NCBI RefSeq assembly: GCF_001665625.1
Contig: NZ_LZSY01000140.1
Coordinates: 22,533 to 86,532, forward strand
Length of the DNA stretch: 64,000 nt
Direction: 5' to 3'
From: Mycolicibacterium peregrinum
Lineage (GTDB): Bacteria; Actinomycetota; Actinomycetes; Mycobacteriales; Mycobacteriaceae
This document shows, one piece after another, positions 33,928 to 42,290 of this stretch (the first letter of the stretch is position 1; every line of letters starts with the position of its first letter). A model generated the notes under the pieces. That model did not search any database, was not told where the DNA came from, and saw nothing but the letters and a program-made list of their open reading frames with translations. A program made the position numbers and the translations under genes.

Positions 33928-34674
33928 ATGCGGATGGCGGGGCCCGTTTCGCGCCACGAGCACGTCGCCTCAGAACTGCGTCAGCGCATCAGGCGTCGCG
34001 ACTACGCCATCGGAGCGCCACTGCCCACCGAGAGTGCGTTGTGCGCCGAGTTCGACGTGTCGCGCGGCCCGGTGCGCCAGGCTCTCGCGACGTTGAAGAA
34101 CGAGGGCCTGATCCGGGTCTCGCGCGGCAAGCCGGCGGTGGTCCGCAGTCATGACGCCACCCAGACGCTGGACACGTTCACACCGTTCACCCAGTGGGCC
34201 GAGCGTGCCGGGCGCGTCGCGGGCAACCGCACGATCGAGGTGGCGCGCCGCCGTGCCTCCGAAACCGCCATCGAGGCATTGGGTTTGACGGCCGACGACT
34301 TCGTGGTCGAGGTGTTGCGTGTCCGCCTGCTCGACGGCGAACCGGCGATGATCGAGCGCAGCACCTTCATCGAATCCGTGGGTTCCCTGCTGTTCGAGTT
34401 CGATACCGACTCCGGGTCGATGACCGACTATCTGGCCAGCCGTGGCGTGTACTTCGACTCGATGGAACACGTGCTCGACGCGGTCGCCGCCGGACCGGAC
34501 GACGCCGCGAATCTCGGGATCGCGCCGGGCAGTCCGTTGTTGCGGGAGCGACGAGTCTCGCGGGACCAGCACGGCGTCGTCTTCGAGTGTGCCGACGACC
34601 GCTACCGGCCCGACGTCGTCACGTTCAGCATCGTCAACGCCCGCACCAAGTTTTCCTCCGCCGAACAGACGTGA
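33928..34674 (+). CDS. GntR-family regulator, HutC/UTRA subfamily
   Basis: A 248-residue protein from ATG 33928 (ATG 33934 is an alternative). The N-terminal winged helix includes LPTESALCAEFDVSRGPVRQ (about residues 32-51) and LATLKNEGLIRVSRGK. The C-terminal UTRA ligand domain spans about residues 95-240 (GSPLLRERRVSRDQHGVVFE). UTRA regulators often sense the substrate of a neighbouring catabolic locus, and the aminophosphonate-type genes at 34726-38107 are the obvious targets. Operator-like sequences sit before this gene and before the FAD oxidase. The stop codon lies inside a perfect 20-bp inverted repeat. Confidence 0.92.
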   Translation: MRMAGPVSRHEHVASELRQRIRRRDYAIGAPLPTESALCAEFDVSRGPVRQALATLKNEGLIRVSRGKPAVVRSHDATQTLDTFTPFTQWAERAGRVAGNRTIEVARRRASETAIEALGLTADDFVVEVLRVRLLDGEPAMIERSTFIESVGSLLFEFDTDSGSMTDYLASRGVYFDSMEHVLDAVAAGPDDAANLGIAPGSPLLRERRVSRDQHGVVFECADDRYRPDVVTFSIVNARTKFSSAEQT

Positions 34675-34715
34675 ACGCACCCCAAACCGGGTGAGTTGGG
34701 GTGCGTTCACGTCTG
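34666..34715. terminator. Perfect 20-bp inverted repeat between convergent genes; palindromic repeat copy 2
   Basis: Left arm 34666-34685 (CAGACGTGAACGCACCCCAA) and right arm 34696-34715 are perfect complements with a 10-base loop. The hairpin includes the gntR stop codon and ends 11 bp before the convergent MFS stop, so it should end transcription from both sides. Its right half shares GGTGCGTTC.CGTCTGCTCG with the palindrome at 8225-8282. There is no T-tract. Confidence 0.8.
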
Positions 34716-34725
34716 CTCGCGGGAA

Positions 34726-36060
34726 TCAGTCCGCGGCGGGCATCCGATTCCAGTGCGGGATGAGCAGCAACGCGGACAGCAGTGCGGCGCCGGCGAATCC
34801 GTAGAACAGCGTCGAGGTGCTCAGGTAACCGGGCAGCAGCCCGCCAAGGATCGCGCCGACCGAACCGCAACAGTTGATGAACCCGGCCGCGGTGCCGGCG
34901 TGCTTGGAAGTGCCGAAGTCGACCGCGGCGACACAGGAGATCATCGCGTCGGCGCCGTACACGCTCAGGCCGATCAGCCCGAGCACCACCACCATGACCC
35001 AGGCACTGCCGGTCGCGGTCAGCGGACCGAACAGCGCGAGCACCGCCACCAGGATCCCTAGACTGATCACACAGGCGGGCACGCGTCGCGCACTGAACAC
35101 GCGGTCGGAGATCCGGCCGAGCAGGATCGGGGCGATCACGCCCGCCACACCGAACGCCACCGGGATGGTCACGGCCTGGAATTTGTCACCGTCGACCAGA
35201 CGCTCCGCGACGATCACCGGCCCCCACAGCAGGATCGCGTAGCGGGCGGGCTTGAGCAGGAAGTACGACGCGCCAAGGGTTCTCACCATGCTGTCACTCA
35301 GCACCACCTTCAGCGACTCCCGCCACGACGGGGTCGGTTCGGCGACCGCCTCGGCCTCGGGCGTCTCGTCGAGTTCGACGCCCTCCCGGGCATCCTGGGC
35401 AGCGCGGTACTCCTCGATCGGCGGCAACCCGACATCCTGCGGCCGGTTGCGCTGGAACAGCAGCACGAGCACGAACACCCCGACCACGATGGCCGCCCCG
35501 GTGAAGAACGCCGCCCGCCAGGTGCCGAACACGTCGTAGGCGGCCCAACCCAGAATCGGTGCGGCCACCAGGCCGCCGAATGCGTAATTGGTGCTCCACA
35601 ATCCGAGAACCCGACCCCGTTCTCCGATCGAGAAGAACTGGGCCATGTTGCTCAGCGTCGGGGACCAGCCGGTGGACTGGGCCAGGCCCTGCACGATCAT
35701 CAGCGGCAGCAGGAACACCAGCGCGGGCAACAGCCCCATGAAGACGGTGGCGATCGCCGATATCGCGAGACCGCCGAGAATGACCACCCGCGGGCCGAAG
35801 CGGTCGGAAACCTGCCCCCAGACGAACTGCCCGGCCGCATACGCCGCGAGGTAGGCGGCATCGAGGTTGGCCAGGGTGCTCTTGGTCAGGTGCGTGCTCA
35901 GGATCGGGTCTTCGAGGATGCCGAGCTTGGCGACAGAAAAGGCCTGCCGGGTGAAATAGAAACCGGCGTAGGCGATCCAGGTGACGGCGAAGATCTGGAA
36001 CCGCCAGCGCTTGTAGCGCGGAACGATCGTGGTAGGAGCGGGAATCGCGGTTTGGGTCAT
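34726..36060 (-). CDS. MFS transporter, organophosphate:phosphate antiporter (GlpT/UhpT)-like
   Basis: A 444-residue, about 12-TM protein from ATG 36060. Near the N-terminus YAGFYFTRQAFSVAKLGI matches the OPA-family pattern with the substrate Arg on helix 1; AAYLAAYAAGQFVWGQVSDR follows. A long polar central loop (about residues 205-240) separates the halves. OPA carriers move organophosphates or phosphonates. In this locus, with a phosphonatase-like HAD and an aminophosphonate-type oxidase upstream on the same strand, it is the likely phosphonate importer, in place of the usual PhnCDE-type ABC system. That substrate is inferred. Confidence 0.87.
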   Translation of the reverse strand: MTQTAIPAPTTIVPRYKRWRFQIFAVTWIAYAGFYFTRQAFSVAKLGILEDPILSTHLTKSTLANLDAAYLAAYAAGQFVWGQVSDRFGPRVVILGGLAISAIATVFMGLLPALVFLLPLMIVQGLAQSTGWSPTLSNMAQFFSIGERGRVLGLWSTNYAFGGLVAAPILGWAAYDVFGTWRAAFFTGAAIVVGVFVLVLLFQRNRPQDVGLPPIEEYRAAQDAREGVELDETPEAEAVAEPTPSWRESLKVVLSDSMVRTLGASYFLLKPARYAILLWGPVIVAERLVDGDKFQAVTIPVAFGVAGVIAPILLGRISDRVFSARRVPACVISLGILVAVLALFGPLTATGSAWVMVVVLGLIGLSVYGADAMISCVAAVDFGTSKHAGTAAGFINCCGSVGAILGGLLPGYLSTSTLFYGFAGAALLSALLLIPHWNRMPAAD

Positions 36061-36185
36061 GAGATTGCACCTCTGGTGGGCGTGCTGCAGGCAGGCGGTG
36101 TGCTGACGGGCCGGGGCAGATTGCCGAGCGAGTGTGGCCGAACGTCAAAGGCAGGTTTCTCTTGCGAGAACGGTGCAGAGGGGGC

Positions 36186-36223
36186 GCGGCGGTCGGGAGG
36201 CGCGGCCTGCGACCGACCGCCGC
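36186..36223 (-). terminator. Intra-operon hairpin between HAD and MFS genes
   Basis: Perfect 11-bp arms GCGGCGGTCGG (36186-36196) and CCGACCGCCGC (36213-36223) lie 22 bp after the HAD stop in the 185-bp gap before the MFS gene, all on the minus strand. There is no T-run. It could lower MFS expression, protect the upstream mRNA, or end the transcript so that the MFS gene needs its own promoter. Confidence 0.5.
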
Positions 36224-36245
36224 GGGGGCGGTGGAGGGTGGCGGA

Positions 36246-36944
36246 CTACCGGAGGGCTGCCACCAGAGCGGGGAGATCGGCGACGCTGTCGAGGATGTGG
36301 GTGGCGCCGGCCTCGGACAGCTGAGCCCGGTTGTGGGCTCCGGTCAGCACGCCGATCGAGGCTCGCGCGCCGGCACGCAGCCCACTGATGACGTCCGAGG
36401 AGGAGTCGCCCAGCACGATCATCGAACGCACCGAATCGGTTTCGGTCTGCATCAGCGCGGTCAGCGGCATGTCCGGGTACGGCCGGCCGCGGACGCCCGG
36501 GGACGGACACAGCACCACGTCGGCCAAGTTGTGCCAGCCCAGGGCATTGATGATGGCCGACTGGGTCTCATGGGCGAACCCGGTGGTCAGCGCGGTCTTG
36601 ATACCACTGGACCGCAAAGATGTAATGACATCTTCAGCGCCGGGGATCGGGCTGCAGTTACCCTCGGAGACCAGCTGGGCATAGCAGCGTTCGAACTCCT
36701 TGTTGGCGGCCTGCGCCTGTTCCTCGTTGCCCTTGGCCAGGTGCCGGAAGACCACGATCTTGGACTGGCCCATGGTGTCGGAGACGTAGCGCAGCATCTC
36801 CTCACGGTCGGCGTCGGTCTTCGACAGACCCGCATGACTGTCGGCGGCCAGGAACGACTGCTGAACCAGCCCGCTGTCCTCGACGGTGGTGCCGGCCATG
36901 TCGAAGACGACGAGGCTGATCGGATCAGTTGCTTTGGTACCCAT
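36246..36944 (-). CDS. Phosphonatase-like HAD hydrolase (TIGR03351-type)
   Basis: A 232-residue HAD protein from ATG 36944. The nucleophile motif is VVFDMAGTTVEDSG (DxAGT as in PhnX, about residues 12-25). DTMGQSKIVVFRHL (about 64-77) aligns by eye with the PhnX MGxxK region, whose Lys forms the Schiff base with phosphonoacetaldehyde. ALTTGF is motif II, VLGDSSSDVISG motif IV. TIGR03351 proteins are proposed to cleave C-P bonds of aldehydes derived from 2-aminoethylphosphonate-like compounds. The FAD oxidase gene ends 26 bp upstream on the same strand and would supply that aldehyde. Confidence 0.88.
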   Translation of the reverse strand: MGTKATDPISLVVFDMAGTTVEDSGLVQQSFLAADSHAGLSKTDADREEMLRYVSDTMGQSKIVVFRHLAKGNEEQAQAANKEFERCYAQLVSEGNCSPIPGAEDVITSLRSSGIKTALTTGFAHETQSAIINALGWHNLADVVLCPSPGVRGRPYPDMPLTALMQTETDSVRSMIVLGDSSSDVISGLRAGARASIGVLTGAHNRAQLSEAGATHILDSVADLPALVAALR

Positions 36945-36970
36945 TGGTTTATCCCTTCGGTTTGGATCGT

Positions 36971-38107
36971 TCAGACGGTGGCGGCGAGTCGGTCCAGCGC
37001 GTTGCCGACGCCGGCGTGGGCGAGGCCCATGCTGGTGGTCATGCCGATACCGGTGGTGACGGTGACGACGTGGGTGCCCTCGATGGGCTGCTCGACCAGG
37101 AACTCCTGCCCGGGCGCCGAGGTGTAGACGCCCTGCCAGCGCTCGGTCACCTCGATGTCATTGACGCCGAACAGTTTCCGGGCCTCGTCGAGAAGGACGG
37201 CAAATCCCTCTTCGGACTGGAACGGCGGCGCGGAGATGTCGCGGTAGTGGGTGTCGCCGATCAGCAGCGAGCCGTCGGGCTGCGGGGTGTACATCTGGTG
37301 CAGGTCGATCGCGACGTAATCGGGGTGTTCGGCGCGCAACCTGTCGGCCACCGCTTCGGTACTCGGCAGTCCCTCGAATCCCGAATATCTAAGCAGCGAC
37401 CAACCGGTGAACAGCGGCGCGGGCAGGGCGAAGGCCAGCGGCAACCGGGCCCGCAGCATGTGCAGCCGGCACCGCAGCAGACCGTCGCGTTCGGCCAGCG
37501 CCGGGAAGAGCCGGTCGACGTCGTAGTTGACCGTGACGAATGTCGTACCCGCGCGCAGCGGTCCGCGCGAAGTGTGCACCACCCCCGGCTCGAACCCGGA
37601 AGCCGCGGTACGCCAATGGAAGTCGACACCTTCACTGGCGAGCCACCGTGCGATCGACGGTGCGGCCGTACGCGGATCGACCTGCAGGTCGTTCGGCAGG
37701 TACATGCCGCCGGTGACATCGGTCGGCACCACCGGGATCTTCTCGAGGAGCAGCTCGCGGCTCAGTAGGCGCACCTCGCCGTCCTCGCGGGTGGTGGCGA
37801 ACTCATCCATCACCGCGAGCTCGTCGTCGTGGCGGGCGACGCAGAACGTACCCGACTCGGCCGACCAGAACCCCGCCTTGCGGGACAGGTCGAGCCAGTG
37901 TTGCCGGCCGTTGCGGGCGTAGTCCCGCGCGACGCCGGACTGCGCGGTGATGCAGGCGTGGCCGAAGTTCTGGACCGACGCGCCGACGACACCGTCGGCG
38001 TGATCGACCACGGCGACGCTCAGTCCCCGCTGATGCGCGTGATAGGCGTGCGCCAGGCCGACGATGCCTGCACCCGCGACCACGACGTCGTAGCTGTGTT
38101 TTCCCAT
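36971..38107 (-). CDS. FAD-dependent aminophosphonate-type oxidoreductase (TIGR03364-like, DadA family)
   Basis: A 378-residue protein from ATG 38107 (MGKHSYDVVVAGAGIVGLAH), whose GAGIVG binds FAD. It belongs to the DAO/DadA fold (QNFGHACITAQSGVARDYA, GIGMTTSMGLAHAGVGNAL at the C-terminus). TIGR03364 members occur with TIGR03351 hydrolases and are proposed to deaminate an aminophosphonate close to 2-aminoethylphosphonate. It is the first gene of the FAD oxidase-HAD-MFS run. A perfect palindrome 27-44 bp upstream of the ATG is the predicted GntR/UTRA operator. Confidence 0.88.
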   Translation of the reverse strand: MGKHSYDVVVAGAGIVGLAHAYHAHQRGLSVAVVDHADGVVGASVQNFGHACITAQSGVARDYARNGRQHWLDLSRKAGFWSAESGTFCVARHDDELAVMDEFATTREDGEVRLLSRELLLEKIPVVPTDVTGGMYLPNDLQVDPRTAAPSIARWLASEGVDFHWRTAASGFEPGVVHTSRGPLRAGTTFVTVNYDVDRLFPALAERDGLLRCRLHMLRARLPLAFALPAPLFTGWSLLRYSGFEGLPSTEAVADRLRAEHPDYVAIDLHQMYTPQPDGSLLIGDTHYRDISAPPFQSEEGFAVLLDEARKLFGVNDIEVTERWQGVYTSAPGQEFLVEQPIEGTHVVTVTTGIGMTTSMGLAHAGVGNALDRLAATV

Positions 38108-38133
38108 GCGGACACTGTGGTCCACATCACCAC

Positions 38134-38151
38134 AACTTGTCAATACAAGTT
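38134..38151. promoter_or_regulatory. GntR/HutC-type operator before the FAD oxidase operon
   Basis: AACTTGT-CAAT-ACAAGTT is an 18-bp perfect palindrome with a 4-base centre, in an AT-rich stretch. It fits the CTTGTnnnnACAAG style of HutC-subfamily sites. The GntR/UTRA gene at 33928 is the natural candidate, and a related half-conserved copy precedes it. Confidence 0.75.
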
Positions 38152-38195
38152 ACGAGTTTTTACCTCGTGTCTATATATGTAAAGTTCTGTTCACC

Positions 38196-40073
38196 TCACG
38201 GCGTGACGATGTTGAAGTCCGGGTCGGGTCGGTCCAGAGCGGCCAACAGCGACGGCAGGGCGTCGGTGTCACCAGTGACCTCGAGGCCCGGTGACGTGGC
38301 GTCGCCCGTAGCGAAGGCCAGCAGTCGCAGCTTGTTCGCCAGCTTCACGGTGGTCAGCGCACTCGCCGCGTCGGCGTCGGCCTTGCGGTAGACCAGCACC
38401 CCGTTGCGGACCGTCACGCGGTAGTTCGTCGCTGTGTCGAGGAACGTCACGTCGACGGCCAGGTCGAGATCCCAGGCCCGCGGCCCGTTGAGGCTGATGG
38501 CGAGGACGTCGAACATCTGCTCGGGACTCAACTGGGCCAGCATCGTCGGCGCGGTGACCTGCCCGACCGTACCGAACTTGCCCTCACGCAACTCAAGAGC
38601 GCCAGAGAGGAAGTAGTTGCGCCACGTGGCGTTCTCCGAACCGTAGGCGAGCTGTTCCAGCGTGTCCGCATAGAGCGCGCGGGCCGCGGCGTGCTCGGCA
38701 TCGGTGAACATCACATGGTCCAGAAGTGTTGCCGCCCAGCGGTAATCACCTTCATCGAAGGCCTTGCCGGCCAGCTCGACAACCCGGTCAGGGCCGCCAA
38801 TCGCGTCGACGTAGCGCGGTGACAGCGCTTCGGGCGGGTGTGGCCACAGGCGGGCCGGGTTGCCGTCGAACCAACCCATGTAGCGCTGGTAGATCGCCTT
38901 GACGTTGTGATTGACCGAGCCGTAGTAACCGCGGGCATGCCAGGCCCTCTCCAGCGCGGGCGGCAACTGGAACTGCTCGGCGATCTCGATGCCGGTGTAG
39001 CCCTGGTTGAGCTGGCGCAACGTCTGATCGTGCAGGTACGCGTACAGATCCCGTTGCAGCGAAAGGAATTCCACGATCCGTTCCCGGCCCCATGTCGGCC
39101 AGTGGTGCGAGGCGAACACGACGTCGGCCCGGTCGGCGAAGGTGTCGATGGCCTCGGTGAGATACCCGGCCCAGCCGTGCGGATCACGTACCAGAGCACC
39201 GCGCAGGGTCAGCAGATTGTGGAGATTGTGGGTGGCGTTCTCGGCCATGCACAACGCGCGGAACTTCGGGAAGTAGAAGTGCATCTCGGCGGGCGCCTCG
39301 GTCCCGGGCGCCATCTGGAACTCGATCTCGACGCCATCGATGGTGTGGGTCTCACCGGTGCGGCAGATGTCGATGGTGGGGACGATCATCGCGACCTCGC
39401 CAGTGGACGTGCTCTGGCCGAGCCCGCACCCGACCTGGCCTTGCGGCCCGCGGTCCAGCCGCCCGCCGTATTGGTAGGTGGCGCGACGGGTCATCGCGGT
39501 GCCGACGTAGACGTTCTCCTGCACCGCGTGTTCGACGAATCCCTCGGGCGCCAGCACCGCCACCTTGCCCGCGTCGACGTCGGCCTGGTTGGTGACGCCG
39601 AGGACTCCGCCGAAGTGGTCGCCGTGGCTGTGGGTGTAGATGACCGCGACCACGGTCCGGTCCCCGCGATGCTCGCGGTACAGCTTGAACGCGGCCGCGG
39701 CCACCTCGGTGGAGATCAACGGGTCGATGACGATGACGCCGGTATCGCCCTCGATGAAGCTGATGTTCGAGATGTCCAACCCGCGCACCTGATAGATGCC
39801 CTCGACCACCTCATAGAGGCCCTGCTTGGCGCACAGTTGCGACTGGCGCCAGAGGCTCGGATGCACCGACGGCGGCGCCTCACCTTCGAGGAAGGCATAG
39901 ACGTCGTTGTCCCACACCACAGTTCCGTCCGCCGCTCGCACCACACACGGGTCGAGCGCGGCAATGAAACCGCGGTCGGTGTCGTCGAAATCGCGCGTGT
40001 CCTCGAAAGGCAGGCTCGCCAGGTGCTCGCGGTGGGCGGCCTCGATGACGGCGGCCGGTGGCTTCTGCTCCAT
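38196..40073 (-). CDS. Type III linear alkylsulfatase (SdsA1/BDS1-like metallo-beta-lactamase fold)
   Basis: A 625-residue protein from ATG 40073. The zinc motif THSHGDHFGG (about residues 150-159) and ENATHNLHNLLTLRG, together with FASHHWPTWG, are typical of SdsA1-type enzymes, which cleave alkyl sulfates such as SDS to alcohol and sulfate. A dimerisation domain with GYYGSVNHNVKAIYQRYMGW follows, and the C-terminus is an SCP2-like lipid-binding domain. There is no obvious signal peptide. It probably scavenges sulfate from alkyl sulfates. It is 18 bp downstream of the imine-reductase-like pair on the same strand. Confidence 0.94.
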   Translation of the reverse strand: MEQKPPAAVIEAAHREHLASLPFEDTRDFDDTDRGFIAALDPCVVRAADGTVVWDNDVYAFLEGEAPPSVHPSLWRQSQLCAKQGLYEVVEGIYQVRGLDISNISFIEGDTGVIVIDPLISTEVAAAAFKLYREHRGDRTVVAVIYTHSHGDHFGGVLGVTNQADVDAGKVAVLAPEGFVEHAVQENVYVGTAMTRRATYQYGGRLDRGPQGQVGCGLGQSTSTGEVAMIVPTIDICRTGETHTIDGVEIEFQMAPGTEAPAEMHFYFPKFRALCMAENATHNLHNLLTLRGALVRDPHGWAGYLTEAIDTFADRADVVFASHHWPTWGRERIVEFLSLQRDLYAYLHDQTLRQLNQGYTGIEIAEQFQLPPALERAWHARGYYGSVNHNVKAIYQRYMGWFDGNPARLWPHPPEALSPRYVDAIGGPDRVVELAGKAFDEGDYRWAATLLDHVMFTDAEHAAARALYADTLEQLAYGSENATWRNYFLSGALELREGKFGTVGQVTAPTMLAQLSPEQMFDVLAISLNGPRAWDLDLAVDVTFLDTATNYRVTVRNGVLVYRKADADAASALTTVKLANKLRLLAFATGDATSPGLEVTGDTDALPSLLAALDRPDPDFNIVTP

Positions 40074-40091
40074 ACCGACGAGCCTGCCACT

Positions 40092-40964
40092 TCAGCGTGA
40101 CGGCACGGCCACGCTTGCCGGAATGATCCGACTGATTTCATCCTCCCCGTGCCCGGCGTCGACCACGGCGTCCACGTAGCCCCGGAAGGCTTCCAGCGCG
40201 CCTGCGTCCAGACCCGCCGCCTGCGACGCAGCGATCAGGTGCCGCACCGAGGCGGCCACCGAGGACACCGAGGCGCCGGCGTCGCTGTGACGGTCGTCCT
40301 CGACGCGTTCGGCGATCTCGCCGAAGATCGGCGGCAGGATCGCGGCGATGTTGTTCGCGTGCGGCAGCAGCTCGGTGGGTGGGATGCCATGCGCACCCGC
40401 CATCGCGAGGGCATGCACGAACCCGCTGACCGAGGTCCAGAACACATCGAGCAGGGCCATGTCGAAGGCCGCGGCCCGACCCACATCTGCGCCGACCCAG
40501 CTGACCGTCGCCAACGCCTCGAGCACTTCCCGGTGGGCGTCGAACACGTCGCGCGGCCCGGCGAGAAGAATACTCGCGCTGCGGGTTCCGATGGTGTCGG
40601 TCGGCGTCATGATGGCCCCGTCCAGATAACGTCCGCCGCGTGCGGTCACCAGGTCCGCGGTGTGCTGCGCCGAATCCGGGATATCCGAGGACAATCCGAT
40701 GACCACCCGGCCCGCGAGTGCGTCGCCCGCCGCGGTCAGCACCGCGTCTGCGGCCGACTGATCGACGACGTTGACCAGGACGAGGTCGCCGGCCGCGGCC
40801 GCCAGCGCGGGTGTGTCGGCCCACAGCGCGCCGCGGGCACGGAGCGCGTCGGCCTTGGCCGCTGTCCGATTCCACACGGTAGTGCGGTGTTTCGCAGCCA
40901 CCAGCGCGCTCGCGAGCGCCTGGCCCATCGGTCCGAGACCGAGCACGGTGACGGTGGTGGTCAT
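40092..40964 (-). CDS. NAD(P)-dependent imine reductase-like/beta-hydroxyacid dehydrogenase-fold protein
   Basis: A 290-residue protein whose ATG (40964) overlaps the stop of its paralogue. N-terminal VTVLGLGPMGQALASALVAA binds NADP. The C-terminal VDAGHGEDEISRIIP is the pattern of imine reductases, where the hydroxyacid dehydrogenase Lys is replaced. VLNRT-like VWNRTAAKADALRARG follows the cofactor motif. The likely reaction is reduction of a C=N bond or a related carbonyl. It is the second gene of a tandem pair divergent from an HxlR regulator. Confidence 0.88.
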   Translation of the reverse strand: MTTTVTVLGLGPMGQALASALVAAKHRTTVWNRTAAKADALRARGALWADTPALAAAAGDLVLVNVVDQSAADAVLTAAGDALAGRVVIGLSSDIPDSAQHTADLVTARGGRYLDGAIMTPTDTIGTRSASILLAGPRDVFDAHREVLEALATVSWVGADVGRAAAFDMALLDVFWTSVSGFVHALAMAGAHGIPPTELLPHANNIAAILPPIFGEIAERVEDDRHSDAGASVSSVAASVRHLIAASQAAGLDAGALEAFRGYVDAVVDAGHGEDEISRIIPASVAVPSR

Positions 40965-41836
40965 GCGGCCGCCCCGTTCTTGATGCTCTCGACGATGCGG
41001 GCGAAGCCGTCGTTGCCGTGGCCGGCGTCGATCTGCCGGTGGATCAGCCGTTGCACCATGTCGACGACTTCGGTACTGATCCCCTGGTCCCGGCTGGCGT
41101 TGACGATGTCACTGAGATCGGAGAAGTGCAGACTCTGCTGGCCGGGTACCGAGTAGTCGCCACCGTCGATCACGGTCGCGTACCCGGCGATCGCGGGCAT
41201 CAGGGCCGGCAGCCACGCGGCCGTGCGGGCGGCGAACTCCTTCGCAGGCACTCCGGCCGCTCCCACCATGGCGGCTCCGTGTGCGAAACCCGCGAACATC
41301 ACGTACATGGCCGACAGCAGCGCCATGTCATACAGCGACGCCAGGCCCGCATCGTCCCCGAAGTACTCAGTGCTGCCCCACAGTTCGAAGAGCTCGCGAT
41401 GGTCTTCGAACAAGGCGGCCGAGCCGCTGTAGAGGATCGCCGACTGCGGCGTCGCGATCATCTCCGGCGTCGCCATGATGCCGCCGTCCAGATAGTCGGC
41501 ACCGTGGGAAGCAACCCAGCGAGCCAATTCGCGCGCACCATTTGGTGATGTGGTGGTCAGGTTCACCACACGGCGGCCGGCCAGCAGGTCCGCGACGGAC
41601 TCGAGAACCTCACGCACCGAAGCCTGGTCGAACAGGCAGACCACGATCACGTCCGCGTCGAGCGCCGCCGCCGGATCTGCCGCAGCGGTGGCTCCTGCCT
41701 CGACGAGTGCGGCGGTCCGTGCAGCGGTCCGGTTCCAGACGACGGTGGGGTGGCCCGCCTTCACGGCGGTGTCTGCCAGGGCTGAACCCATCTCACCGAG
41801 ACCGAGAAAACTGATCGTATGGCGTGTGGTTGTCAT
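40961..41836 (-). CDS. NAD(P)-dependent imine reductase-like protein, tandem paralogue
   Basis: A 291-residue protein from ATG 41836 (MTTTRHTISFLGLGEMGSAL); the longer open frame upstream crosses the divergent hxlR gene and is not used. GLGEMG binds NADP, VVWNRTAARTAALVEAG follows, and IDAGHGNDGFARIVESI near the end matches imine reductases. It shares length and layout with the downstream paralogue, so the two may form a heterodimer or act on related substrates. The palindrome at 41876-41891 lies 40 bp before its ATG, likely the HxlR site. Confidence 0.88.
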   Translation of the reverse strand: MTTTRHTISFLGLGEMGSALADTAVKAGHPTVVWNRTAARTAALVEAGATAAADPAAALDADVIVVCLFDQASVREVLESVADLLAGRRVVNLTTTSPNGARELARWVASHGADYLDGGIMATPEMIATPQSAILYSGSAALFEDHRELFELWGSTEYFGDDAGLASLYDMALLSAMYVMFAGFAHGAAMVGAAGVPAKEFAARTAAWLPALMPAIAGYATVIDGGDYSVPGQQSLHFSDLSDIVNASRDQGISTEVVDMVQRLIHRQIDAGHGNDGFARIVESIKNGAAA

Positions 41837-41875
41837 GCCACCATCGTTGGAGAGACACTGACCACCCGACAAGTA

Positions 41876-41891
41876 CCCACTTAAAAGTGGG
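41876..41891. promoter_or_regulatory. HxlR operator-like palindrome
   Basis: CCCACTT-AA-AAGTGGG is a perfect 7-bp-arm inverted repeat, flanked by AAGTA and ATACTT. It lies in the 102-bp gap between the imine-reductase-like operon and the divergent hxlR gene. It is the only strong symmetry there, so it is the likely HxlR binding site. Confidence 0.72.
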
Positions 41892-41938
41892 ATACTTACT
41901 TTTTCGAAACTATTGGCCCTGAGCAGGGAGAATATCCG

Positions 41939-42277
41939 ATGGCCCAACTGGGCAAGTACACCTGCGGACTCGATGCGGCATTCGCCGTGGTGGATGGCAA
42001 ATGGAAACCGCTGATCCTCTGGGAGCTGCAGGAAGGCCCGAAACGATTCAACGCACTGCACCGAAGCCTGCCCGGGGTGTCCCAGAAGATGCTGACCCAG
42101 CACCTCAAGGAACTCCAGCGGCACGGCGTCGTACATCGGGAGAGCTATCACGAGGTTCCGCCGCGGGTGGAGTACTCCATGACGCCCGCGGGCCGGGAGC
42201 TACTCGAATCCCTTGAACCACTCGGAGATTGGGCCACCAAACACATAGAGCTGATCTGCGCGGGAGAGGCGAGCTAG
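41939..42277 (+). CDS. HxlR-family transcriptional regulator
   Basis: A 112-residue protein from ATG 41939. It has the family core CGLDAAFAVVDGKWKPLILW (conserved early Cys and GKW), RFNALHRSLPGVSQKMLTQHL as the recognition helix region and VEYSMTPAGRELL as the wing. HxlR proteins often sense reactive electrophiles or substrates through the N-terminal Cys. It is divergent from the imine-reductase-like genes and probably controls them through the palindrome at 41876. Confidence 0.93.
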   Translation: MAQLGKYTCGLDAAFAVVDGKWKPLILWELQEGPKRFNALHRSLPGVSQKMLTQHLKELQRHGVVHRESYHEVPPRVEYSMTPAGRELLESLEPLGDWATKHIELICAGEAS

Positions 42278-42290
42278 CCCAGCCGTTACG

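Noticed and set aside
38838..40100. 420-codon plus-strand ORF
   Set aside because: Antisense to the alkylsulfatase gene, which has clear zinc motifs; no independent support.
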